A program made the position numbers and the translations under genes. 64,000 nt of DNA from Methylocystis iwaonis (GTDB lineage: Bacteria; Pseudomonadota; Alphaproteobacteria; Rhizobiales; Beijerinckiaceae): contig NZ_AP027142.1 in NCBI RefSeq assembly GCF_027925385.1, positions 1,594,001 through 1,658,000 of the forward strand, in the 5' to 3' direction. The notes beneath the pieces were generated by a model. That model had not been told where the DNA came from. It did not search any database and was given only the letters and a program-made list of their open reading frames with translations. Shown piece after piece: positions 1 through 9,836 of this stretch (position 1 is the first letter of the stretch; each line of letters opens with the position of its first letter).

Positions 1-318
1 CTTGGCGATGCGCGGCCAGCCGCCGGACGCCGCGATTGTCGCATAACGCCGCGCGGCGTCGGCGGTGGCGTTGGCGGTTTCGGGACCATAAGCGGGTGAG
101 GCGCGCCGGGGGTGTTCGACCCGTGGCTGCGCCTCTTGGGGCTGTTCGTCTAGAGGCTGCTCGTCTCGGCGCGGCGGCGCGACGGGGGCGTTATCCGGTT
201 GCTCATATCCCGGCCGCGGCGCGTCTGGTTCCTGCTGCGCGCCCGCCGGCGCGAGGGCGAAGAAAATGGCGGCGGACGCCAGCAGCTTGAGGGCGCCGGC
301 GCAAGGCACTTTGAGCAT
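1..318 (-). CDS. L,D-transpeptidase-like protein, N-terminal part (runs off the window)
   Basis: The minus frame is open from an ATG at 318 to the window edge (106 codons), so the gene is cut by the window. The first ~27 residues are a signal peptide (MLKVPCAG, then a hydrophobic stretch ending APAGAQ). A proline/glutamate/glutamine-rich linker follows, then YATIAASGGWPRIAK. That last motif resembles the start of the mature part of YcbB/YkuD-type murein L,D-transpeptidases, which cross-link peptidoglycan in the periplasm. The catalytic Cys/His domain would lie outside the window, so the family call rests on the signal peptide and this short motif only. Confidence 0.55.
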   Translation of the reverse strand, partial: MLKVPCAGALKLLASAAIFFALAPAGAQQEPDAPRPGYEQPDNAPVAPPRRDEQPLDEQPQEAQPRVEHPRRASPAYGPETANATADAARRYATIAASGGWPRIAK

Positions 319-452
319 CGGAATGGCTCGCTGCGCCGGGATAACGGCGCGCCCCTGTAACTAGAGCGCATTTCGCAAAAGTTGATAGACCTTCGCGATA
401 AGAATGCGCTCCAGCTTTTTGAATTAGGCGCGCAGACGGCGGGGATTGGCTG

Positions 453-746
453 CTAACGCAGCGCCGCCGAAATGTCGCGGATCAGCTCATCCACATCCGG
501 GTCGGAGAAGGCGTCGCCCGAAGGCTCCAGCCGCACGACGGGATCGCGCGTGCAGAGCCGCAGGCACTGGCGCGTCGCGATTTTAAGCCGGCCGTCGGCG
601 AGCGCGTCGGGAAAGGCGACGGAAAGCGTCGCCTGAACCTCGGCCAGCAAGGCGCGCCCGCGGCCATGAGCATCGCAGTTCGGGCCGACGCAGACGATGA
701 GGCGGGCGGGCGGTTTGTTTTCTGGGCGCGCCGTTGATTCCGTCAT
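453..746 (-). CDS. (2Fe-2S) ferredoxin domain protein, thioredoxin-like fold
   Basis: A 97-residue protein. CVGPNCDAHGRG near residue 19 and CLRLCTRDP near residue 61 give the Cys-x4-Cys and Cys-x3-Cys pairs of thioredoxin-like [2Fe-2S] ferredoxins (NuoE-type fold). Such small stand-alone proteins are presumed electron carriers; the partner is unknown. It lies downstream of gyrB on the same strand. The ATG lies within the left end of a palindromic repeat (741-823) and no Shine-Dalgarno sequence precedes it, so the repeat may have replaced the native leader. No other start codon lies upstream of the first Cys pair. Confidence 0.8.
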   Translation of the reverse strand: MTESTARPENKPPARLIVCVGPNCDAHGRGRALLAEVQATLSVAFPDALADGRLKIATRQCLRLCTRDPVVRLEPSGDAFSDPDVDELIRDISAALR

Positions 747-823
747 AGCGAGGAGCGCAGCGACGAAGCAATCCAGCGGCCGCTACCGCTGCTCTGGATT
801 GCTTCGCTGCGCTCGCAATGACG
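741..823. repeat. palindromic repeat family A, copy 1
   Basis: Two inverted arms (CGTCATAGCGAGGAGC... and ...GCTCGCAATGACG) flank a short GC-rich loop. Closely similar copies lie at 4112-4370 (split), 6394-6476, 13534-13614, 19852-19934, 47158-47240 and 48963-49044. It fills the gap between gyrB and the ferredoxin-like gene and overlaps the start codon of the latter. The full transcript could fold into a long hairpin. Confidence 0.9.
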
Positions 824-839
824 AAGAAATGGAGGGCGA

Positions 840-3410
<2,571 letters not shown>

Positions 3411-3455
3411 TCACGGCGCCGCCGCCTAGCCGCGCGGGCAGGGGCTTTGGCCCCG

Positions 3456-4061
3456 TCAGCGGTAGCCCTCCTCGGCGAGCACCTGGCGCACGGCGGGCCG
3501 GGTCTTCATGCGGGCGTAATGGGCGGCGCAATTGGCGGGCAGGTCCATGCCGATCTTATCGGCCCAGAACTCGACATAGAACAGCGCCGCGTCGGCGATG
3601 GAGAAGGCCCCCGCCGCGTAATCCCGCCCCGCGATCTCACGGTCGATCGCCTCGAATGCCGAGGCGGCGATGGCGCGCCCCTCGGCGATGGTGGTTTCCC
3701 GGTTCGGGCCGTAGCGCTCGGGCGTGAAGACGCGGCGGAAGCCTTCGCCGTGAATATGGCGCGTGCAGAAATCGAGCATGGCGCGCGCTTCGTCGGCCAG
3801 CGCCGGGTCGTCGGGCAGAAGCCGGCGGCGCGGATATTGTTGCGCCAGCCATGTCGCGATGCTGACGAAATCCGTCAGAGCGGTTCCGTCGTCGCGCAGC
3901 AGCGTCGGGATCGTGCCATTGGGGTTGATCGCCAGATATTCAGGCTTCAAATGATCGCCGCGCGGGAGATTGAGCACATAGGCCTCGAAAACAAGGCCGA
4001 TTTCCTCGAGCAGAATATGGATGCCGGTCGAGCAGGAGCCCGGCGTCATGTAAAATTTCAT
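3456..4061 (-). CDS. Glutathione S-transferase family protein
   Basis: About 201 residues from MKFYMTPGSCSTG. The Cys in PGSCS matches the active-site region of beta-class bacterial GSTs. The N-terminal thioredoxin fold carries the cis-Pro motif NPNGTIPTL, and the helical C-terminal domain follows. The open frame extends 32 codons further upstream, but those codons translate repeat A sequence and lack GST similarity, so I start at 4061, behind a GAAAGG ribosome site. The substrate is unknown; it probably detoxifies electrophiles in the cytoplasm. Confidence 0.85.
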   Translation of the reverse strand: MKFYMTPGSCSTGIHILLEEIGLVFEAYVLNLPRGDHLKPEYLAINPNGTIPTLLRDDGTALTDFVSIATWLAQQYPRRRLLPDDPALADEARAMLDFCTRHIHGEGFRRVFTPERYGPNRETTIAEGRAIAASAFEAIDREIAGRDYAAGAFSIADAALFYVEFWADKIGMDLPANCAAHYARMKTRPAVRQVLAEEGYR

Positions 4062-4111
4062 CTGGGCGCGCCTTTCGGTTGAGGCCGTTGTGCAACCAAG
4101 GCGCCAGCCGC

Positions 4112-4370
4112 CGTCATTGCGAGGAGGCGAAGCCGACGAAGCAACCCAGAGCGCCAAGGTGGCCTGCTGACAAAGTGGCTGACGCCCCTCGCGCTTCGAG
4201 ACGCCTGCTGCGCAGGCTCCTCAGCATGAGGGGATTCTGCAACAATCACTTAGGCCTCATCCTGAGGAGCGAGCGAAGCTCGCGTCTCGAAGGACGAGGC
4301 CCCTTGGAGATTTGTCAACAAACTGAGCCGATGGGCTGCCCTGGATTGCTTCGCTTCGCTCGCAATGACG
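4112..4370. repeat. repeat family A, copy 2, split by a family B element
   Basis: The left arm of family A (CGTCATTGCGAGGAGGCG...) is at 4112-4150 and the right arm (CTGGATTGCTTCGC...CGCAATGACG) at 4341-4370. In other copies the arms are 10-20 bases apart; here about 190 bases of family B separate them. This accounts for almost all of the 317-base gap between recQ and the GST gene. No gene is seen in the gap. Confidence 0.85.
4156..4325. repeat. MITE-like repeat family B, copy 1 (inserted in repeat A)
   Basis: This copy is inverted relative to the copies at 32413-32589 and 33301-33478. It ends with TTTGTCAACAAACTGA and starts with TGCTGACAAAGTGGC, the two imperfect inverted termini of the family. 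Inside are two related hairpin blocks (CCTC...GAGG) as in the other copies. Confidence 0.8.
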
Positions 4371-4378
4371 GGGTGTCT

Positions 4379-6178
4379 CTACCGCAACGCCTGCTCCAGC
4401 GCCTCCAAGAAGGCGTCGCCGTAGCGGGCGACTTTTCTTTCGCCGACGCCATGCACCGTCAGCAGTTCATCGAGCGTCGCAGGCCGCTTTTCGGCCATGT
4501 CGATCAGCGTGCGGTCGGCAAAGATCACATAAGCGGGCACGCCTTCCTCCTGGGCGAGCTCGCGCCGCTTGCGTTTCAGCGCGGAGAGAATGCGGTCCGT
4601 CGCCTCGTCGAGATTGGCCGCCGCTTTCTCGCGCCGCTCGCGGCGCCTCAAGGGGTCGCTGCGCAGCAGGATCGTCTCGCGGCCGAAGAGAATATCCTCG
4701 CCTTTGGGCGTCATTGCGAAGCCGCCATGTTCCGCGCTTGCCGTCCGCAAGGCGCCCGCGGCGAAGAGCTGGCGCAGGATCGAGGCCCATTCGGTTTTCG
4801 AATGTTCCTTGCCGACGCCGAAGGTTTTGATCGCGTCATGACCGTGGCGGCGCACGGTCTCGGTGGCCTCGCCCGTCAGCACGTCGGCGATATGGGTCGC
4901 GCCGAAGCGCTGGCCGGTGCGATAGACGGCCGAAAGCGCCTTTTGCGCGGGGATGACGCCGTCGAAAACGGCGACCTTGCCCTGGCAGACGTCGCAGCTC
5001 CCGCAGGGGCCCGCTTCCTCGGCAAAATAAGCGAGGAGCGTCTGGCGGCGGCAGCGCGGCGTCTCGCAGAGCATGGCGAGCGCCGAGAAGCGGTCGTGCT
5101 CGATGCGGCGGCGCTCCTCGTCGATATCCTTCGCGTCGATCTGCCGACGGCGAAAGGCCATGTCGTCGAGGCCGTAGAGCGTCAAAGTATCGGCGGGCAG
5201 GCCGTCGCGCCCGGCGCGGCCGATCTCCTGATAATAGCTTTCGACCGATGACGGGATGTCGGCATGCGCCACGAAACGCACGTCCGGCTTGTTGACGCCC
5301 ATGCCGAAGGCGATGGTCGCGACGGCGATGACGCCGTCCTCGCGCAGGAAGCGGTCGCCATTGCGATTGCGCGTCTCCTGGGCGAGCCCTGCGTGATAGG
5401 GCAGCGCATCATAGCCCTGCCCGGCGAAATAGGCCGCGAGGTCTTCCGTGCGCTGGCGCGAGGAGCAATAGACGATGCCGCTCTCGCCCTTGTGGCGTTC
5501 GAGAAAACGCGACAATTGCCGGCGCGGCTGATCCTTCAGCGCGAAGTTGAGCGCAATGTTTGGCCGGTCGAAACTATGCAGGAAAAGGCGCGGCGGCGCG
5601 GGGAAGAGGCGGCGCGCAATGTCGTCGCGGGTCGCGGCGTCGGCGGTGGCGGTGAGGCCGACGACCTGGATATTGCCCAGCGCTTCCGCGGCGCGGCCGA
5701 TCTCGCGATATTCGGGGCGAAAGTCGTGCCCCCATTCCGAGACGCAATGGGCTTCGTCTATGGCGAGGCGGCGGGGCTTGGCGCGCTTCAGCTCTGCGAG
5801 GAGGCCATCCATCATCAGCCGCTCGGGCGAGACGAAGAGAAGCCGCAGCCCGCCCTCGCGCATGGCGCGGCGGGCCTCCTCGTTTTCCTCCGGGCCGTTC
5901 ATGGAATTGAGCGTCGCGACCCCCACGCCGAGCGCGCGCATCTGGCGCACCTGGTCGCGCATCAGCGCGATAAGCGGCGAGACGACGACGGTGAGCGCCT
6001 CCTCCATGATCGCCGGCAGCTGATAGCACATGGATTTGCCGCTGCCGGTCGGCATGACCGCAAGCACCGGGGCTCCGTCGAGCACAGCCGCAATGATCTC
6101 CGCCTGACCGGGGCGGAAATCATCATAGCCAAAGACGGATTTGAGCAGCGCGCGGGCTTGCGGGGGGAGGGAAGGCAT
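4379..6178 (-). CDS. recQ: ATP-dependent DNA helicase RecQ
   Basis: 599 residues. Helicase domain 1 has Walker A TGSGKS near residue 46 and the DEAH box [17 protein letters not shown] near 140. Domain 2 carries the SSRQRTED and [10 protein letters not shown] motifs. The zinc-binding RQC cysteines are near 377-395 (GSCDVC), the winged-helix region follows, and one C-terminal HRDC domain ([16 protein letters not shown]) closes the protein. RecQ is a 3'-5' helicase acting in recombination repair. The stop codon is only nine bases from the right arm of a repeat A copy. Confidence 0.96.
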   Translation of the reverse strand: MPSLPPQARALLKSVFGYDDFRPGQAEIIAAVLDGAPVLAVMPTGSGKSMCYQLPAIMEEALTVVVSPLIALMRDQVRQMRALGVGVATLNSMNGPEENEEARRAMREGGLRLLFVSPERLMMDGLLAELKRAKPRRLAIDEAHCVSEWGHDFRPEYREIGRAAEALGNIQVVGLTATADAATRDDIARRLFPAPPRLFLHSFDRPNIALNFALKDQPRRQLSRFLERHKGESGIVYCSSRQRTEDLAAYFAGQGYDALPYHAGLAQETRNRNGDRFLREDGVIAVATIAFGMGVNKPDVRFVAHADIPSSVESYYQEIGRAGRDGLPADTLTLYGLDDMAFRRRQIDAKDIDEERRRIEHDRFSALAMLCETPRCRRQTLLAYFAEEAGPCGSCDVCQGKVAVFDGVIPAQKALSAVYRTGQRFGATHIADVLTGEATETVRRHGHDAIKTFGVGKEHSKTEWASILRQLFAAGALRTASAEHGGFAMTPKGEDILFGRETILLRSDPLRRRERREKAAANLDEATDRILSALKRKRRELAQEEGVPAYVIFADRTLIDMAEKRPATLDELLTVHGVGERKVARYGDAFLEALEQALR

Positions 6179-6330
6179 GCGGAGGGCATAGCATGGGCGG
6201 GGCGGCCGGGGCCAATGGGGCAGGCTCGACTTGTCGAGCGCGATTTCGAAGCGGGAGGTTTTCGATGACGCAGCGGCGCCGCCGGATGCGATCTCTGGCG
6301 TTTACTCCCGGTCAAGCTATCATACGAGAT

Positions 6331-6589
6331 CCGCTTGATTGGGTCGGCGTCATTCCCGACGCTCGCGCCGTTTGGACACACTGGAAGCACCGCCGTCATT
6401 GCGAGGAGGCGAAGCCGACGAAGCAATCCAGGGCCGCATCGCCGCCCTGGATTGCTTCGCTTCGCTCGCAATGACGGGCGCTGGGTAAAACCAGCGCTTT
6501 TGTGGCTCTGGATTCCCGGTCGGGCTTTCAGCCCGCCGGGAATGACAAGGCCCAACGCGAGCTGTTCAAACCGAAATGCAATCAAACGG
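6331..6589. repeat. composite MITE-like element containing repeat A and repeat C
   Basis: It begins CCGCTTGATTGGG and ends CAATCAAACGG, an imperfect terminal inverted repeat (CCGYTTGATTG). Inside are repeat A (6394-6476) and a second palindrome C (TCCCGGTCGGGC...GCCCGCCGGGA, about 6512-6545). A related element lies in the opposite orientation at 48894-49098, and an A-plus-C part at 47158-47330. The 420-base gap after recQ consists of this element plus 6179-6330, where I see no gene. Confidence 0.75.
6394..6476. repeat. repeat family A, copy 3
   Basis: Arms CGTCATTGCGAGGAGGCG and TCGCTTCGCTCGCAATGACG face each other around a GC-rich loop (GGGCCGCATCGCCGCCC), inside the composite element. Confidence 0.85.
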
Positions 6590-6599
6590 CTGAGCGAAA

Positions 6600-6710
6600 T
6601 CAGCGCATCATGTGCCGTAGCGCTTCATAGAAAGCGACGTCCGCGGCAACCAGCATGAGACCGATCACCGCCGCCTGTGCGATATATTTGAAGTCGCGCC
6701 CGATCCGCAT
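6600..6710 (-). CDS. Small single-pass membrane protein (36 residues), hypothetical
   Basis: The reading frame MRIGRDFKYIAQ...ALRHMMR runs from ATG at 6710 to TGA at 6600-6602. A GGGAG ribosome site lies five bases upstream of the ATG, and the frame is closed by a stop about 30 codons further up. Residues about 10-28 are hydrophobic and could span the membrane, with basic residues at both ends. It sits between a repeat element and the CDGSH gene on the same strand. I do not recognise a family; the ribosome site and membrane segment are the only support. Confidence 0.4.
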   Translation of the reverse strand: MRIGRDFKYIAQAAVIGLMLVAADVAFYEALRHMMR

Positions 6711-6794
6711 ATCGCGCTCCCGCCGGTTGCGGCCGGAGGTAGCGGACGAATGGATGACGGCAAGCCGGTTTGGGCTCGCGTGCGCGATTTATGC

Positions 6795-7034
6795 TTACAA
6801 CTCTTTATGTGTTCCGTCGCGAAGCGGCTCCTTCTTCGTCGCCTTGCAGCCGCAGAAGAAAGCCTTGCCGGTCGCTTCGGCCTTGTAGGCGACGGGCTCG
6901 ATCCCCGTGCCCTGATGGGCGCCGTCGCAGAAAGGCTGCTTGGCGCTTCGCCCGCAGGCGCACCAGTAGTAGGTCTTGCCGGCCTCGACCTCGACCGGCA
7001 TGGCTTTCTTCTGGAAGACGACGCGTTCGGTCAT
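6795..7034 (-). CDS. CDGSH iron-sulfur domain protein (double motif, second degenerate)
   Basis: 79 residues. The first motif, CACGRSAKQPFCDGAH (residues about 25-40), has the full three-Cys-one-His ligand set of a [2Fe-2S] CDGSH cluster. The second, CGCKATKKEPLRDGTH (about 61-76), keeps two Cys and the His but has Arg where the third Cys should be, so it may not hold a normal cluster. MitoNEET-like proteins are thought to handle redox or cluster transfer. It is followed by trxB on the same strand (16-base gap), possibly one transcript. Confidence 0.85.
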   Translation of the reverse strand: MTERVVFQKKAMPVEVEAGKTYYWCACGRSAKQPFCDGAHQGTGIEPVAYKAEATGKAFFCGCKATKKEPLRDGTHKEL

Positions 7035-7050
7035 GTCTCTCTCTTGAGCT

Positions 7051-8016
7051 CTAAACGGCTTCGGTCGTGAGGGCGGGGGCGTCGAGCAGGAATTTCTCCG
7101 TCTCCAGCGCCGCCATGCAGCCGAGCCCCGCGGCGGTCACCGCCTGCCGATAGACTTCATCGGCCACGTCGCCAGCCGCGAAGACCCCCGGGATATTCGT
7201 GCGGGTCGAGCCCGGCTCGACGGCGATATAGCCCGAGGACTTCAATTCGAGCTGACCCTTGAAGAGCTCCGAGGCGGGCGCATGGCCGATGGCGATGAAG
7301 ACGCCGTCGGCGTCGATTAGCTGCGTCTCGCCGGTTTTGGAGTGTTTCACGCGCGCGCCGGTGACGGAAAGCGGGCCTTCCGTGCCGACCACCTCGTCGA
7401 TCACATGATCGAAGAGCACGGTGACATTCGCCTGCCTGTGGAGCCGCTCCTGCAGCACGCGCTCGGAGCGCAGCGTGTCGCGCCGATGCACGAGGGTCAC
7501 ATGCGAGGCGAGGTTGGAGAGGTAAAGCGCCTCTTCGACGGCCGTATTGCCGCCGCCGACGACGATCACCTTCTTGCCGCGGAAGAAAAAGCCATCGCAG
7601 GTCGCGCAGGCCGAGACGCCGAAGCCCTTGAATTTCTCTTCGCTCGGAATGCCGAGCCATTTCGCTTTCGCGCCCGTCGAAATGATCAGCGCGTCGCAAG
7701 TGTAGGTCGCGCCGCTGTCGCCGATGAGCGTGAAGGGCCGTTTGTCGAGGCGGGCTTCGACAATATGGTCGGAGACGAGCTTCGTGCCGACATGCTCGGC
7801 CTGCAGCCGCATCTGCTCCATCAGCCAGGGGCCCTGGATGGGCTCGGCGAAGCCGGGGTAGTTCTCGACCTCCGTCGTGATCATGAGCTGGCCGCCCTGC
7901 TCGAAGCCGGCGATGAGCATGGGCTCCAACATGGCGCGCGCCGTGTAGATCGCCGCCGTATAGCCGGCCGGCCCTGAGCCGATGATGATGACGCGCGCAT
8001 GGTTGGGGGCGGACAT
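7051..8016 (-). CDS. trxB: Thioredoxin-disulfide reductase
   Basis: About 321 residues. It has an N-terminal FAD-binding motif (GSGPAGYTAAIY), the redox disulfide CATC near residue 139 in the NADPH domain, an NADPH site (VVGGGNTAVEEA) and the C-terminal FAD motif (GVFAAGDVAD). It reduces thioredoxin with NADPH in the cytoplasm. I chose the ATG at 8016 (MSAPNHARV), which matches family N-termini; a GTG at 8046 preceded by GGAAAGA is an alternative start adding ten residues. Confidence 0.96.
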   Translation of the reverse strand: MSAPNHARVIIIGSGPAGYTAAIYTARAMLEPMLIAGFEQGGQLMITTEVENYPGFAEPIQGPWLMEQMRLQAEHVGTKLVSDHIVEARLDKRPFTLIGDSGATYTCDALIISTGAKAKWLGIPSEEKFKGFGVSACATCDGFFFRGKKVIVVGGGNTAVEEALYLSNLASHVTLVHRRDTLRSERVLQERLHRQANVTVLFDHVIDEVVGTEGPLSVTGARVKHSKTGETQLIDADGVFIAIGHAPASELFKGQLELKSSGYIAVEPGSTRTNIPGVFAAGDVADEVYRQAVTAAGLGCMAALETEKFLLDAPALTTEAV

Positions 8017-8081
8017 GGGAGACTCTTGGGTTGCGATGCAATTCACTCTTTCCGCCAGCGGAAAGAGGGGAGGGCGGCAAT

Positions 8082-9128
8082 CTAGCGATTATGCGCCGCG
8101 CCGCAACTGCGCTGCTTCGCGAGGAAAGCGACGTAGTCTTTCTCGATCCGCCGCGCGACTATCGGCGTCGAATTGATTGGCTTATATGTCCAGTCCTCGA
8201 AAGGCCCTCGCAAGATACGGATGGCGCCCGCGCCTTCGAGCGCCGCGAGATAGGCCTTGATTTTACGCCGGATCACGAAGGGTTCGAGGACATGAACCGG
8301 AACGCCGGTCGCCGCCGCCTCTCCAACCATATTGACGCTGTCGCCCGTCACGACGATGCGGTCGGCGTTCGCCAGCATGGAAAAATAGGGATTGGCGCCT
8401 TCGCCGTCCCAGAACCAGCCCCCGGGCGCAGAGAGAGCTTGCCGTAGCGCGGCGGCGATTTCCGGCGGCGTGCGCCGGGAGGCGGTCGCCATCACGCCAT
8501 AACCGGCGTCGAGAAGCGTGCTCGCGATGAAATCGAGATCGTAAAGAAGCCCCTCGGCGCTGCCGATGAGCATGGCGACGCGCGGGCGGGGCAAAGCGGC
8601 GAAGCGCGGGTCGGGCGCCGCGCGGGCCGCGGCGAGCCGCTCGGGGGTGATACGGTTCGGCGGCGTGATCGGCGCAATGACATTCGGACCTGTGAGCCTA
8701 TCGTGGCGCGGGGCGACGATGAGGTCCGCGGTCTTCAGGCCTGTGGCCGGGGCGTTGAGATAGACGGTGAAAGTCCGCCCGCCCGAGCAGCGCTTGAGGC
8801 GCCGCAGCGCCGGGATGGTCCGCCGGCCGGCGGCGATGGCGATGTCGGGGTAGGGCGGCGCGTAGGCTTGCGCGTCCAAAGTATCGGGCGGCCCAAAAGG
8901 CGCAACAAGCTCATAGAGCCGGCGGGGCGCGATCCGGCGGATGTCGGGCGTCAGGCCGAGCGCCTCGGCGACGCCGAGCGTCTGCGCTTCATGACCGGCG
9001 CGGCCGTCCGAGAGGATGCGGAGCGTCGGCTGCGCCGGCGCTGCTTCGACTTTTCCGGTTGCGGCGAGAGGGGGTGGGCGAGAGCCGGAGCCGGCCACGA
9101 ATTCTCCTGGTCCCGCCGCATACCCCAA
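8082..9128 (-). CDS. Mitochondrial fission ELM1-family protein
   Basis: 348 residues with the ELM1/DUF1022 signature: LRILSDGRAGHEAQTLGVAEALG near residue 36 and the glycosyltransferase-B-like C-terminal stretch VVTGDSVNMVGEAAATGVPVHV. The plant homologue affects mitochondrial fission; the bacterial role is not established, and the fold suggests a nucleotide-sugar-dependent transferase. The N-terminal 30 residues are low complexity, so the start could lie further downstream. It lies directly downstream of greA (11 bases), so they may be co-transcribed. Confidence 0.85.
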   Translation of the reverse strand: MGYAAGPGEFVAGSGSRPPPLAATGKVEAAPAQPTLRILSDGRAGHEAQTLGVAEALGLTPDIRRIAPRRLYELVAPFGPPDTLDAQAYAPPYPDIAIAAGRRTIPALRRLKRCSGGRTFTVYLNAPATGLKTADLIVAPRHDRLTGPNVIAPITPPNRITPERLAAARAAPDPRFAALPRPRVAMLIGSAEGLLYDLDFIASTLLDAGYGVMATASRRTPPEIAAALRQALSAPGGWFWDGEGANPYFSMLANADRIVVTGDSVNMVGEAAATGVPVHVLEPFVIRRKIKAYLAALEGAGAIRILRGPFEDWTYKPINSTPIVARRIEKDYVAFLAKQRSCGAAHNR

Positions 9129-9139
9129 ACGGACGAAGT

Positions 9140-9619
9140 TTACGAAACGAAGGCGACCTTCAAAATCTCATAGCTCTTGCCGCCGCCGGGGGTCTTCACT
9201 TCCACGGTGTCGCCGACGGTCTTGCCGATCAGCGCGCGGGCAATCGGGCTCGAGATGGAGACGCGGCCGCTCTTCACATCGGCTTCGGTTTCGCCGACGA
9301 TCTGATAGGCTTTCTCCTCTTCAGTGTCCTCGTCGACCACCGTGACGGTCGCGCCGAATTTGATCGTCGTGGAGCCCGTGAGCTTGGAGATGTCGATGAC
9401 CTCGGCGCGGGAAAGCTTGTCTTCGAGCTCTGCGATGCGGCCTTCGTTCAGCGATTGTGACTCTTTGGCCGCATGATATTCCGCGTTCTCCGACAAATCA
9501 CCGTGGGCGCGGGCCTCGGCGATCTGCTGGATGATGCGCGGGCGGTCTTCCTGCTGACGACGGCGCAATTCCTCTCCGAGCGCCGCATAGCCAGCGGCTG
9601 TCATGGGCACCTTCTCCAT
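9140..9619 (-). CDS. greA: Transcription elongation factor GreA
   Basis: 159 residues, typical length. The N-terminal coiled coil enters the RNA polymerase secondary channel, with the acidic tip in [15 protein letters not shown] near residue 39. The C-terminal FKBP-like domain carries the usual [17 protein letters not shown] stretch. GreA restarts backtracked polymerase by stimulating transcript cleavage. It is transcribed in the same direction as carB, 217 bases downstream of it; that gap shows no gene. Confidence 0.96.
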   Translation of the reverse strand: MEKVPMTAAGYAALGEELRRRQQEDRPRIIQQIAEARAHGDLSENAEYHAAKESQSLNEGRIAELEDKLSRAEVIDISKLTGSTTIKFGATVTVVDEDTEEEKAYQIVGETEADVKSGRVSISSPIARALIGKTVGDTVEVKTPGGGKSYEILKVAFVS

Positions 9620-9836
9620 TGGTCTCGCTCTTCGCCTTTCCGATCAATTGTCGGGGAATGTCTTCCTCGCCCCCGCGGGCCAAATGCGCCGGCGCGGGAA
9701 ACCCCGAATCATATGTCCGATAGTCTTGCCGCGAAAGCGGCGCAGCGCCATGCCTTCCGAGCGCTTTTGGCGCGATATTCCGCCGCGCCAACGCCCGAAG
9801 GCGGCTTGGGAAGCGCGCCTTCTATCTTCCTTATCT

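Noticed and set aside
3456..4157. Longer start for the first GST gene
   Set aside because: The extra 32 residues are translated from a family A repeat and do not fit the GST N-terminus.
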